A stretch of DNA of 64,000 bases from Syngnathus acus (lineage: Eukaryota > Chordata > Actinopteri > Syngnathiformes > Syngnathidae). Positions 33,027-45,292 of this stretch are shown here, piece by piece. The first letter of the stretch is position 1; each line of letters opens with the position of its first letter. Under the pieces are notes generated by a model. That model was given only the letters and a program-made list of their open reading frames with translations. It ran no database searches and had not been told where the DNA came from. The stretch spans positions 3,024,664-3,088,663 of the forward strand of contig NC_051088.1 of the NCBI RefSeq assembly GCF_901709675.1. Reading direction: 5' to 3'. The translations under genes and the position numbers were made by a program.

Positions 33027-33391
33027 CATCCATCCATTTTCTGAACCGCTTAGTCCCCACGGGGGTCGCGGGTGTGCTGGAGCCTATCCCAGCCATCATC
33101 GGGCAGTAGGCGGGGGACACCCTGAACCGGTTGCCAGCCAGTCGCAGGGCACACACACAGAGACAAACAACTATTTGCACTCGCACTCACACCTAGGGAC
33201 AATTTGGAGTGCTCAATCGGCCTACCAAGCATGTTTTTGGGATGTGGGAGGAAACCGGAGTGCCCGGAGAAAACCCACGCGGGCCCGGGGAGAACATGCA
33301 AACTCCACACAGGGAGGGCCGGAGGTGGAATCGAACCCGCAACCTCCTAACTGTGAGACGGACGTGCTACCCAGTGCTCCACCGAGCCGCC
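33027..33391 (-). mobile_element. tRNA-headed SINE (family A), copy 2, with TSD
   Basis: Same family as 4808-5166 in reverse: CATCCATCCATTTTCTG tail first, then GGAGCCTATCCCAGC, and the head with GGCGGCTCGGTGGAGCAC read on the minus strand. The duplication AATAAACAATA flanks it (33016-33026 and 33392-33402). Confidence 0.88.
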
Positions 33392-33762
33392 AATAAACAA
33401 TAATAATAAACAATACAGTATATGTAATAATTTATTCAGCAGGTGAATCCAAAGTTAGCTAAAAGCTAACAATTTTCCAAGAACCCCATTGCGCCCAGTA
33501 TTATTAGAGGTTGAAAACAGGCAAAAATACTACTTGGTAAATGGTGCTAATTGTGATCTGTTTGACTGACAACACACCACTTTCTTCAGTTGCACAGGTG
33601 ACATAATGTGGATCCTACCAGACAAGTCCAAAGTTAGCTTAATGCTAATGACTTGGCTTGGCCCCGGTTGCTGCTTGTTTTAATAGTTCCCTATCAGCGG
33701 CAACAAGCTTGGCAACAGTGTGATCTTAACGTTGTAACAGACTAAAACTAAGATTTTATTAA

Positions 33763-36700
33763 GATAATAATAATAATAATTCATTAAATTTGTATAGCGC
33801 TTTTCAAACACCCAAAGACGCTTACAGGGAACAAGGCAAAGACATACATGAGGGGAGGGGGACGGGGAGGAAACAATCGGGTAAACTTAAGAAGAGAAAA
33901 CCAGTTATGGGTAGGGGAGGTCATGCGCTTGGGAGAAGAGGTAAGTTTTTAGACGGGACTTAAATATGGGGAGTGTGGGTGAGTCACAGACAGACTGGGG
34001 GAGAGAGTTCCAGAGTCGGGGTGATGTGCAGGAAAAGGCTCTGTCACCGAAGGATTTGAGTTTGGATTTTGGGACTGTCAGACGCGAAGTATTGGAGGAT
34101 CGGAGGGGACGGTTGGGGCAGTAGGGGACAAGGAGGTCGGATAGGTAAGTGGGAGCCAGGTGGTGAAGGGCTTTGAAGGTGAGGAGGAGTATCTTGAAGA
34201 TGATAAGCTCCTTCATGGGGAGCCAGTGAAGAGAGTGAAGAACAGGAGTGATGTGTTCACGGGACCGGGTGTGGGTAAGGAGGCGGGCAGCAGAGTTTTG
34301 GACTAGTTGAAGTCGATGGAGTGAGTGAGCAGTGATTCCAGTGAGAAGGGAGTTGCAGTAATCAAGCCGGGATGAGATGAAGGCGTGGATGAGAGATTCA
34401 GCGGCAGGGAGAGAAAGGCAGTGCCGGATTTTAGCGATGCGTCGGAGGTGGAAGTAGGAGGTCTTGACAACTGAGCTAACATGAGGTTGAAAGGACAGTG
34501 TGGGGTCAAAAATAACGCCAAGATTGCGTGCCAGAGGGGAGGGAGTGATGTTTGAGGAGTCGATGGTGAGTGTGATGGATCCAGTTTTGTTAAGGGAGGA
34601 TTTAGTGCCTATGAGGAGGAGCTCTGTTTTGTCACTGTTGAGTTTGAGAAAGTTGTGGGTCAGCCATGCTTTTATTGTAGAGATGCAGGTTTCAAAATGA
34701 GTGAGGGAAGGGTTACGGGTTGGTGTCGTACGTATGTAGATCTGGGTGTCATCAGCGTAGCAGTGGAAGTCCAGATTGAGTTTGCGGATGACAGTACCAA
34801 GGGGAAAAAGGTAACAGATGAATAGGAGGGGGCCAAGAACTGAGCCTTGGGGGACCCCTTGTGTAACTGGGGAGAGGATGGATGTGTGACCGGAGAGAGA
34901 GATGAACTGGTTTCTGTTGGTGAGGTAGGAGGTGAGCCAGTCGAGTGCAGTGCCCTCAACACCTAGTTGGCGCAGCCTTTGGAGGAGGATGGAATGGTTC
35001 ACAGTGTCAAAGGCTGCGCTAAGGTCAAGTAGTAGTAGGATGTTGAGGGCACCAGAATCTGCAGAAATGAGGAGATCGTTGGTGACTTTGACTAGAGCTG
35101 TTTCAGTGCTGTGAAGTGGGCGGAATCCGGACTGGAAGGGTTCATAGAGGTTGTTGGACTGGAGATGGGTGTGGAGTTGGGCGGAGACAATGCGTTCTAG
35201 GGTTTTGGAAAGGAATGAAAGGTTGGAGATGGGACGGTAGTTGGAGAGGTTGAGTGGGTCCAAGGTGGGCTTTTTGAGGATGGCTGCAAGTTTATAGACA
35301 GTGGGAAAGTGGCCAAGGGATAAAGACTGATTAAAAAGGGTGGTGAGGTGGGGGAGGAGGACAGGGAGGCAGGCCTTAGTTAAGGTCGTTGGAAGAGGGT
35401 CGAGAGAGCAGGTGGTTGTCTTGGATGAGGTAATGTCTAGGATAGTGGAGGAGTCGACAAGGGAGAAGGCAGTGAGAGAGGGGAAGGGAGGGAGGTCAGG
35501 GAAGGGGGGCAGGAGGGCAGGGGAGGTGGGGGAGGAGGAGTTATTGATGGTGTCGGTCAGAGAACTGTTGATTTGGGCGATTTTGTTGTTAAAGTTGACA
35601 AGGAAGGAGTTACAGAGGGTGAGGAGGGTGGCTTGGTGACCGGTGGCTGGAGCAATTTGTTGACAGTGGAGAACAGTATGCGGGGGTTTCGGTTGGTGTT
35701 ATTAATGAGAGATGAGAAGTAAGCAGATTTGGCAGCAAGAAGAGCATCACGATAGGAGGAGATGTGTTGTTTAAAGGTTTCAGCATGGACGGTGAGGCGG
35801 GTTCTTTTGTAGAGGCGTTCGAGTTGACGGCCAGTTTGTTTCATGGTGCGGAGTTCCGGTGTGTACCAAGGGGCAGAGTTAGTGAATGTAACAGAGGAAG
35901 TTTTCCAGGGGGCTAGGGAATCAAGGGAGTCAGCAAGGATGTTGTTGAGCGTGGTGGCAAGGTCGTCAGGGGAGGAAGAAGTGGGGTCGGAAGGAAGAGC
36001 AGAGGATAAGAGCTGGCAAAGCGTGATTGGGTTTACAGTCTTGATGTTGCGGTAGGAGATGGTGCGTTTTGTGGATTTATGAGGCGAGGGTAGAGGGGCA
36101 GAGAAGAGGATGCAGAGATGATCTGACAGTGGAAAGGTGAGAGGACGGGGGTTGGATGTGAGTGGAAAGGAGGAGCATACTATATCCAGGGTGTGGCCTT
36201 TGGTGTGGGTGGGGAAGTTGATGTGCTGGGTGAGATGAAAGCAGTCCAGAAGGGAGATGAAGTCAGACGTCAGTGAAGCAGTTGGCTGGTCGATGTGGAT
36301 GTTGAAGTCACCGATTAGTAGGAGGCGATAGGAGACTGAGGATACGATGGTGAGAAGTTCAGAGAGTTCAGAGAGAAAAGACGGATGAGACTTGGGGGGG
36401 GCGGTAGATAAGAACAGCAGTAGTAGAGTTGGGGAGGGAAAAAGCGAGATATTCAAAGGATGAAATAGATGGGAGGTTGAGGTCCAATTCAGTGATGTAT
36501 AGGGACCGCTTATGGAGGACAGCAATACCACCTCCTCGCCCAGAGAGGCGGGGTTTGGCGATGTAGCTGTAATTAGACGGAGTGGCTTGGTTGAGAGAAA
36601 AATAGTCCAGGGGCTGTTGCCATGTTTCACAGAGAAGGAGCAGATCCAAATTATTGTCCAATATTAGTTCGAAAATAACTAGTGATTTGTTGGAGAGGGA

Positions 36701-37720
36701 GCGACAGTTCAGTAGTGCGACGGAGATGGATGAAGGAGCGGGGGTGGGGGAGTGGAGATTGTTGAAGTTGACAGTACGGAAGGTGGGGGTGACGGGGGGG
36801 GCGAGAGTTAGTCCAGAAAGAGGGGATGGGTGAGCCATCAGGGAAATGTCGTTTAAAAGATAGTCCGGAGCTACGGTGGATGTAGCGGCGACGGCGGAGG
36901 ATCCCAGCCTTGCTGGCAGCTGAGGCAGCAGCAGCAGGGAGACGGTGATTATTGTTGAAAGGATGAAGATCAGCAGCAGTGTAGACAAATGGACGAGAAG
37001 TTAGTGGAATGGAAGCCCGGAGTAGCAGAAGTGATAGTTCATGCAGGAGATGCGACGTCACAGCAGCAGGGAATAATCCAGAAAAAACGGCTAGTAGCTG
37101 GTTAACTAGAAGTTGGTAGGCAGTGAAATGCATGGAAGCAGCAGTGGACCGAGTCGTGATGTTGGTGGAGTGGGTGGTGGTGTTGGTCAATCCCGACTGT
37201 ACCCGTGCAAACGGCACGCCCCAGTGTGTCATGGCGGCACACAGCCGAGCCACGACCGGCGAGCTCGCAGCGAGCGGGTGCTCCCCCCGAGGACGCCGGC
37301 CAAGTGGCCAGCAAGTTGGGTTGGAGCCGTTTGCCGAGCCAAGAGCAAGCAGCTACAGGCTCAGAGCCGGGAGGTAGGAGGAGGGTCCGGTTGTGGGTTG
37401 GCTAGCTGGCTAGCGTAGCTCGTAGTCAGAGGGAACGGGATCGGAGAGGTGCGAGCAGAGCTCCAGAGATACGCGGTGGGCAGGAGAAAAGGCGAGAAAA
37501 ATAAAACAAAAAAACGGGCACACTTAAAACGGGAAACACAAAACAGACAGGGGACAAACAAATAGATGACACGGTTCGGAGTAGAAGCGGCAGTCAACAG
37601 TACAGACGCCAGCGTTGCTCTAACCCGGAAGACAAAAAAAGATTCCAACCATCTTTTATCACTTTCTCGTATCAAGTGCTGTGCCTGAATGAGTCGGACA
37701 ACGGTCACTCGTTCAATTAT
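33763..37720 (-). mobile_element. L2-type LINE, nearly full length, frame-broken
   Basis: Minus strand. The endonuclease lies at about 36368-36988 and 35557-36630 (VALLNCRSLSNKS, LCETWQQP, RGGGIAVLHK, LLIGDFNIHID, SDHLCILF). The RT lies at 33905-35263 (NLSNYRPISNLSFLSKTLER, FQSGFRPLHSTETAL, LLLLDLSAAFDTVNH, TQGVPQGSVLGPLLF, FHCYADDTQIY), followed by NSAARLLTHTRSREHITPVL. The YADDT box and VPQGSVLGP are L2/CR1 hallmarks. The 3' end is the L2-like TTTGTATAGCGCTTTTC plus (TAA)n tail at 33763-33800. At least two frameshifts separate endonuclease and RT. It lies antisense within dtx3 intron 1. Confidence 0.9.
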
Positions 37721-38444
37721 CACTATAATTTTGCAATCTCGATGAGATGTGCGACGTCACCGGAATTGCTGTTTTGTTTGCACGCCAACTGCTAGCAGCA
37801 CTCCTCATCTGTCAGCTGAGAAATCCTACTGCTCCTAATGTAGTGAGGAGGAGCTTGTCACCCAGGTACGTCAGCCATCAAAGGGAATTTATTCACTTGA
37901 TGGATACCGTCGGGGCGAGCTGGCAGGTTAGCTTTGCGCTAACTAGCAAATACAACACGAGCGGATGGATTTAAAATGGGACCAAAACAATAAGTTAAGG
38001 GAACGGATCGATGGTTAAGTCAGACTACCCTGCGATCTGCCGTTGGCCAGTGTATGGTGAGGGATCATGGAGAGAAGGGTAAATTATTTTTACCTTAAAA
38101 GTAACACGTACAATGCAGGCAGGCGGCCCTGGCATAGACATCAATGCATAGTGGTTTTACTGTGATGACTTCTTTGTTCAAACACCGATTATAAAATGAC
38201 GACGTGACTTGTATGAAAGCTGGATGGCTGATCTTTGTTTTAATTAGGGATGTGTCGGGTTTTACACTACCAATACCGATCATCCATGAGTGTGATTGGC
38301 CGATACAATACCAATCGCGTGGCTTTGATATAAAATGTTCTAATTCAGATCTACAATTACCAATTTTCTTAAATCCATTCATCTGTTTTTGTTTCTAGGT
38401 TTAAAAACTATAAAGTTTATTTTCACAAATTATGATTTAGGTGC

Positions 38445-38901
38445 TGATAGAGTTTTGCCCACTCTACCGTTTATGCAAGAACCACACGTGAGACAGTTTG
38501 GCCATTTTACGCTTGCACGTGGAGAAAGCCATAGTACCCTGTGTGGTACAGAGGTGCTTGAAAGCAGTCTGACTTTCGCTTCTTGCAAGAGAATATTTAT
38601 TGAGAGAAGGCAGGGTGGGGGTGAGAGTGAGCAGGTTTTCGGGGGTCACCTCTACAACCTGGTTAATCAGTGCAGAGGGTCTTATAGCTCTTTGTTTTAC
38701 AAGGTCATGGAAACAGATACTAGTGGAGCAGTTTAGATAACTAACTAAGCAAGAATGTTTCCACATCATTTGGAAGGTTTCAACAACTGAATGTGGAAAG
38801 TTTCAACAAGTCAAGGAAAGGTGGAAGGTTTTACAAAGTTAATGATTCTAGTCAGAATTCCAACATAATCATACGATCAAAATAATTTGTCAATCCTAAC
38901 A
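38445..38901. mobile_element. Solo LTR, copy 1, with 5-bp TSD
   Basis: Begins TGATAGAG and ends CCTAACA, flanked by the perfect 5-bp repeat GGTGC (38440-38444 and 38902-38906). It shares blocks with 55453-55842: GAACCACACGTGAGACAGT, CAGGGTGGGGGTGAGAGTG and the CATACGATCAAA-like end. A TG...CA terminus with a 5-bp duplication indicates an LTR left by recombination between LTRs. The parent family is not identified. Confidence 0.75.
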
Positions 38902-39187
38902 GGTGCTGTTTGTTTCATAACATGTCAGAAAATAGATGGGAATGTGGCTAGTTATTTTGCCCCAGTAAAAGCAGCTGTTTGCAAACGTCCAATACGAATT
39001 AAACAAAGATAATCAGGATAGTCAGGTTTACATTGAGCCTTGTGTTCCAATTAGAATGAAACAAAATGATGTATTACACAAAATACTCAAATCAGAATGG
39101 AATTTTCTTTCAGGTTTGAAAGCCTCCCCTGCCATCATGAAAAGGGGAAAAAACAAATTCAATTGTTTTTATTATAAAGTCATTTTC

Positions 39188-39660
39188 CGACACCTCGACT
39201 CTATCCTAAGAATTACCACAACAAATTTTACTCCATACCATGATGCACTAGCAAAAAAGGGAGACCAACAATACTATTGATTTCTTTATTACTTTATTTA
39301 GATGTATTCTTTCACTGATTCTTCAAGATGATGTATTTGGTCAGAATGTTTGCCGTTTGATGTGATTCCGCCTCATTACGTAGATAAACATATTTCATTA
39401 ATCTGACATGCAGGCGCTGAAGTGATGGAAACTATTATTCATAATAACAGTGTCGTATTTAATGAGAATCACTGAGTTTTGTGGTGAAATATTTTTTTAA
39501 TGCTGTAAATAAATGCATTTGTTTTCAAAAAGCTTTTTTTGAATATCCATGCTTTACTACCTACTAAAAGTAAAAACCTTTTATGCAATGACCTTTACAT
39601 GTCATTTCTATTACTTCACACAAACACTACATCCATCTGCTCCTGGTTCGGCCCCCCGGT
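39188..39660 (+). mobile_element. 3' fragment of the Charlie-like hAT
   Basis: From CGACACCTCGACTCTATCC it matches the C-terminal coding and 3' part of 14056-15299 (ACCACAACAAATTTTACTCC, CAACAATACTATTGATTTC) and ends in GGTTCGGCCCCCCGGTCA, short of the terminus. Both ends are missing. Confidence 0.75.
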
Positions 39661-40260
39661 CAGTGCCTTCCCAGTCATGAACCTCACCGCACGTCACTGA
39701 TGGAAGGGATATATGATTGTTTCAAGTAATATTCAGATTTTTAACCAGTTTTCAACTGTAGTCACTGAACACTGTCACCCACGTAACATCAAAGAACTCT
39801 AATGTGATGCATTCTCATGACGTTCTGCTGCACAGTAAATATGTAAAGAAAACTCAAGAAATAAAAAAAATATATATAAAACTGAATTGTTAATATCACT
39901 GCATCAGTCAAACTTGGATGTCAACAATACAATTCCTGACAGCAACCGCCGCCCAGTCTGATACGCTTTTTGGCCAGCAAAGGTTTCTAACTGCCGAGCC
40001 GAGTTGCAACGAAGCTAGCTCATGCTCGCTACTGGCGATGTTCTCATAGCCAATGCATGTACTTTAAAAATGAGCTGTGGCTTTTAACTTTAATGGTGAT
40101 TTCAATATCAAATAAAATAATTGAGATTATTGGTTTTGTCGTAATTGTCCAGCCCAAGTGTGAGAGTTGTTTCATCACTTGCTTGCAGTTAGTAGTGTGT
40201 GTTCATCACACAGCCCAGACCTTACTGACGGTGTATTTTGTAAACTCTTGGTGCCTATAG

Positions 40261-40554
<294 letters not shown>

Positions 40555-41641
40555 TGAACATTTTGAATGGATAAGTTTTCTTTTCAAAGTAAAAAGTGCA
40601 TTACCCCACTTTTGTTAACTGTTTACTTGTGTACATGCATTGTGATTGGTTGCACCAGTGCTAACGTGCATTGTCCTTTAAGCAATGTGCGCCATCACAA
40701 CTCTGTCCGCTATCACCATTGTTGCAGTCACTCAGCTACTTGTTTCCATCATGCATTGACAGTTCTTGTGGCCGAGGTGTCTTCCCTCTGCCAGCATGCC
40801 CAGTCAAAACCAAAATAACATAAGTCTAATGACTGAATTGAGTTAAAATTGATTAGTCATGCTTGAAGAGTGAAATGCTGGCTGCTGCGTTAGTGTTGCA
40901 ACATAGCTAAACTAATGTAGAGAATTCCAACTTGAGCTGCAAAAGTATGCGTTAGTGAGACCATTGACTCCTTGGAGACTTCAAAGAGGGTAACTTTTCC
41001 ATTCATTAAAAAAAATATTCAATAATACAATAAATGTAAAACAATTTAAAATATTGATGTTGGCTTCAACACCAATAAACCAAATCGTTCCCTTGTGTTT
41101 TTTTCTAAGTTGTAAATTTGTTTGAAACAATCACTAGATCAAGTTTTTGTAATTTAGGTCCCTTTTGTGGTGTACTATATTTTAAATTGAATGGGAAATA
41201 ACAATATCAAATATTAGCTAAATTATTTAGAGATTAATTTACCAACACTTATTTCGAGATTATTTGACCACAACTCATCTCTTAGCACGATTGGTTTTAA
41301 TAAAGAGTTCCACAAACTACAGGTACAGAGAAGTATACAAGTTAAAATCTTCCAAAAACACCAGTTGAAATCACCATGACAACAGTTTGAACACAGTTAC
41401 ACAGAACACAGTTTTTTGTTTTTTTCCTGCAGGGTATGCTGTGACCCATTACAGTGGTTAAAAAAAAATTACAGTGGAAATGTACTTTAAATTACATACA
41501 ATCGAGCCTTGTCTTCAACGAGGGGATCCAGTTTAAACCCAGCCTGAGTAGGCCAAGTAAAATAACATTTATCATCATGTCGACATTGTGAATAAGAATA
41601 GTGATATAATAATCACACAAGTTGCATACACATTACTCTTA

Positions 41642-42395
41642 GCCAGTGTTGGGCAAATTACTTCCAAAATGTAATTAGTTATTTACTAGTTACCTTTCCA
41701 AAAAATAATTGAATCAGTAATTGAATTGCTCCTTCATAAATGTAACTAATTACTAGGGAAAGTAATTGTTTATTGCATTACGTTTTCAAAAATGTTGAAT
41801 GATGTAAAAGGATTCAGATTTTTGAGCAGGTGTTAACACAGTTGTATAGAATACAACATCATAGACCAGTACTTCATTTAGCTGAATATTTATTGAAAAA
41901 CAATGGAAAATAGCATAAAATAAATAATAATGGAAAGGAAAGGCAAAACCCCTCTGAGGTTCCTCACTCAAAGTCCCTCAAGCCTGCTCCAGTTCTGTTT
42001 TATTTTGGTATAGGTACAAAAAAATATTGTACAGCTCGGGATGAACACGGACGGCTACGATGATCATTTCCTCCATTTGGGTCTCCTTTCCCCAAACAAA
42101 TTCTCTGCCGCCGTTCCATTGCGCAGAATGTCATGTGACACGTTCCTGAAGCTGATTGGCTGACGCGAGGCATAGCGAATCAAAAGTTAGAACGCGGAGA
42201 GGCAGAATGACCGTTTTTGCATTGCGCGTTGACGTGTCCCACGCCCAAAACACCACAAAACTGTCGCTAGAAACGCGCGGGGAAAAAATGGGTGTCAAGC
42301 AGCCTAAGTAATGTGCCACATTTCACTGTTAGTAACGTTACGTTTACTGGAAATCTATTACTTCTAACGCGGTTGGTCACGACTCCCAACACTGG
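41642..42395. mobile_element. Non-autonomous DNA element with CCAGTGTTGGG termini
   Basis: Left end CCAGTGTTGGGCAAATTACT, right end GACTCCCAACACTGG. TCTTAG flanks both sides (41636-41641 and 42396-42401). Subterminal TAATTAGTTA-type repeats are typical of a very common fish MITE. The interior holds no recognisable transposase. Confidence 0.7.
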
Positions 42396-42766
42396 TCTTA
42401 GTAAGGCAGATTCATTAGAAGGAGATGACGACTATTGCTTCGCCGTTAATGCAGCTCAAAAACACTCATTAGCTTGACCGCTTACACATTAACGTTTTGC
42501 TTTCCCCCCAAAATTCTTTAAAACCCTGCAGTTGTAACGTGTTCGTATGAGAAAGAAAAAAAAAATTCCATGACACACGCAACACAAACTAAGACTTAAC
42601 TGATTTTAGTTTGAAATAAAAATGCCCTTAAACTAATACACACACTTCCAAAAATATACTGGCAAAAACAGTCATTTGTATGTTAAGCGGATTTGCCGTG
42701 TCTGCTGACAGTAACTTGTCAGCGAACTTAGCTACTTTTAAAAGCAAGGAATCAATAAAGTAAATA

Positions 42767-43557
42767 CAGTGGAGCCTCGATTTTCGAACGTCCCAGTTCT
42801 CGAACAAATCGGTATTTGAACAAAAAAGTCGAGATTTTTTTGCTTCGGATGTCGGACGAAATTTCGGTTGTCGAACCTCGCGAGATGAGCCGAGAGGACC
42901 CGCATGCCAACTGACTCCGTTCGCTATTACATTCTCGTTACTCTGAGGACTGCATCAACTCTAATCATGCCTCCAAAGGAAGCAAGTGGGAGCAGTAAAG
43001 CTGATCATGGCGAAAAGAGGAAAGTAGTGCGCAAAACGGTTGAATTTAAAAAAGAATTAATCGCAAAATATGAGTCCGGTGTGCATGTGTCAGAGTTGGC
43101 GCGGGAGTTTTGCATGGCAAAATCGACAATAAGCTCGATCCTGAAAAACAAAGACGCTCTTAAAGGAAGTGATGTTGCGAGAGGGGCGACTGTGCTTACC
43201 TTTTTGAAATTAAGAAAACGTTTTTGCTGTTTTCTTTCACATGATCTTTGAAATGTTGTCTTTCATTGGTAAAAATAAAAACAATGTTTTGATGTGCTTT
43301 TTTTCCCCTCACAATTTAAAAAGATATGTTTTACTATTAGAATGAAACACAAGCGAGTTGCTACAGATACGGCAATACATTCCCCAGCCTAGCCTACTCT
43401 ATTAATTCAGTTTATTATTTTTTTTATTTTTTTTTGTCTTGGAACGGATTTTTTCTTCTATTATTTGTAATGGGAAAACTTGATTGGGAATTCGAACGAT
43501 TCACTTCTCGAACAGCCTTCTGGAACGGATTTTGGTTCGAAAACCGAGGCTCCACTG
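42767..43557 (+). mobile_element. Tigger/pogo-type element, internally deleted
   Basis: Left terminus CAGTGGAGCCTCGATTTTCG after TA; inverted right terminus CGAAAACCGAGGCTCCACTG. An ATG at 42967 opens 94 codons encoding MPPKEASGSSKADHGEKRK, then a pogo/CENP-B N-terminal helix-turn-helix (VEFKKELIAKYESG, VHVSELAREFCMAKST, ISSILKNKDAL). This is the DNA-binding half of a Tigger transposase. The DDE catalytic domain is deleted, so the product, if made, could bind termini but not cut. Confidence 0.85.
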
Positions 43558-43559
43558 TG

Positions 43560-43626
43560 TATATGTATATATATTTATATATATGTATATATATGTATAT
43601 ATATATGTGTATATATGTATGTGTAT
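43560..43626. repeat. AT-rich microsatellite hosting the Tc1 insertion
   Basis: Irregular (TATA)n with GTATATA units. The Tc1 element inserted at a TA within it; the tract resumes at 45258-45292. Confidence 0.8.
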
Positions 43627-43627
43627 A

Positions 43628-45257
43628 CAGTGCCTTGCGAAAGTATTTGGCCCCCTTGAACCTTTCAACATTTCGCCACATTTCAGGCTTCAAACATGAA
43701 GATATGAAATTTTAATTTTTTGTCAAGAATCAACAACAAGTGGGACACAATCGTGAAGTGGAACCAAATTTATTGGATAATTTAAACTTTTTTAACAAAT
43801 AAAAAACTGAAAAGTGGGGCGTGCAATATTATTCGGCCCCCTTGCGCTAATACTTTGTAGCGCCACCTTTTGCTGCAATTACAGCTGCAAGTCACTTGGG
43901 GTATGTCTCTATCAGTTTTGCACATCGAGAGACTGGAATTCTTGCCCATTCTTCCTTGCAAAACAGCTCGAGCTCAGTGAGGTTGGATGGAGAGCGTTTG
44001 TGAACAGCAGTCTTCAGCTCTTTCCACAGATTCTCAATTGGATTCAGGTCTGGACTTTGACTTGGCCATTCTAACACCTGGATACGTCTATTTGTGAACC
44101 ATTCCATTGTAGATTTGCCTTTATGTTTTGGATCATTGTCCTGTTGGAAGATAAATCTCCGTCCCAGTCTCAGGTCTTTTGCAGACTCCAACAGGTTTTC
44201 TTCCAGAATGGTCCTGTATTTGGCTCCATCCATCTTCCCATCAATTTTAGCCATCTTCCCTGTCCCTGCTGAAGAAAAGCAGGCCCAAACCATGATGCTG
44301 CCACCACCATGTTTGACAGTGGGGATGGTGTGTTCAGGGTGATGAGCTGTGTTGCTTTTACGCCAAACATATCGTTTTGCATTGTGGCCAAAAAGTTCGA
44401 TTTTGGTTTCATCTGACCAGAGCACCTTCTTCCACATGTTTGGTGTGTCTCCCAGGTGGCTTGTGGCAAACTTTAAACGAGACTTTTTATGGATATCTTT
44501 GAGAAATGGCTTTCTTCTTGCCACTCTTCCATAAAGGCCAGATTTGTGCAGTGCACGACTGATTGTTGTCCTATGGACAGACTCTCCCACCTCAGCTGTA
44601 GTTATCTGCAGTTCATCCAGAGTGATCATGGGCCTCTTGGCTGCATCTCTGATCTGTCTTCTCCTTGTTTGAGATGAAAGTTTGGAGGGACGGCCGGGTC
44701 TTGGTAGAGTTGCAGTGGTCTGATACTCCTTCCATTTAAATATAATTGCTTGCACAGTGCTCCTTGAGATGTTTAAAGCTTGGGAAATCTTTTCGTATTC
44801 AAATCCGGCTTTAAACTTCTCCACAACAGTATCTCGGACCTGCCTGGTGTGTTCCTTTGTCTTCATGGTTCTCTCTGCGCTTTAAACAGAACCCTGAGAC
44901 TATCAAAGAGCAGGTGCATTTATACGGAGACTTGATTACACACAGGAGCATTCTATTTATCATCATCAGTCATTTAGGACAACATTGGATCATTCAAAGA
45001 TCCTCACTGAACTTCTGGAGTGAGTTTGCTGCACTGAAAGTAAAGGGGCCGAATAATATTGCACGCCCCACTTTTCAGTTTTTTATTTGTTAAAAAAGTT
45101 TAAATCATCCAATAAATTTCGTTCCACTTCACGATTGTGTCCCACTTGTTGTTGATTCTTGACAAATAATTAAAATTTTATATCTTTATGTTTGAAGCCT
45201 GAAATGTGGCGAAATGTTGAAAAGTTCAAGGGGGCCGAATACTTTCGCAAGGCACTG
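43628..45257 (-). mobile_element. Tc1-like transposon, 1,630 bp, nearly intact
   Basis: Termini CAGTGCCTTGCGAAAGTATT and inverse, flanked by TA (43626-43627 and 45258-45259). The terminal inverted repeats extend about 220 bp (43628-43850 against 45037-45257), the long IR type seen in Sleeping Beauty-like Tc1 elements. A single transposase frame lies between them on the minus strand. Confidence 0.93.
43892..44866 (-). CDS. Tc1 transposase, 324 codons, last residues cut by a nonsense codon
   Basis: The DDE transposase of the surrounding transposon excises and inserts the element at TA sites. N-terminal helix-turn-helix at about residues 20-45 (YEKISQALNISRSTVQAI), a GRPSKL minor-groove motif at 58-63, then the catalytic triad Asp152 (WSDETK), Asp243 (QQDNDPKH) and Glu278 (NPIENLW), giving DD34E spacing. 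The glycine-rich box HGGGSIMVWACFSS is intact. The frame stops after LIETYPK at a TGA; translation past it reads on in frame for about 15 residues (LAAVIAAKGGATKY) to TAG, so a CGA-to-TGA change probably removed the tail. It runs antisense to dtx3. Confidence 0.93.
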   Translation of the reverse strand: MKTKEHTRQVRDTVVEKFKAGFEYEKISQALNISRSTVQAIIFKWKEYQTTATLPRPGRPSKLSSQTRRRQIRDAAKRPMITLDELQITTAEVGESVHRTTISRALHKSGLYGRVARRKPFLKDIHKKSRLKFATSHLGDTPNMWKKVLWSDETKIELFGHNAKRYVWRKSNTAHHPEHTIPTVKHGGGSIMVWACFSSAGTGKMAKIDGKMDGAKYRTILEENLLESAKDLRLGRRFIFQQDNDPKHKGKSTMEWFTNRRIQVLEWPSQSPDLNPIENLWKELKTAVHKRSPSNLTELELFCKEEWARIPVSRCAKLIETYPK

Positions 45258-45292
45258 TATATACACACATATATATATATGCATATATATCA

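Larger units (their letters stand above)
19444..40260 (+). other. dtx3 intron 1 (20.8 kb)
   Basis: Begins GTGAGT and ends GTGCCTATAG. Most of its length is assigned to mobile elements listed separately. The residual unassigned stretches are short (23525-23600, 24150-24388, 37721-38440, 38907-39187, 39665-40260). The last 600 bp before the acceptor look unique. Confidence 0.85.
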
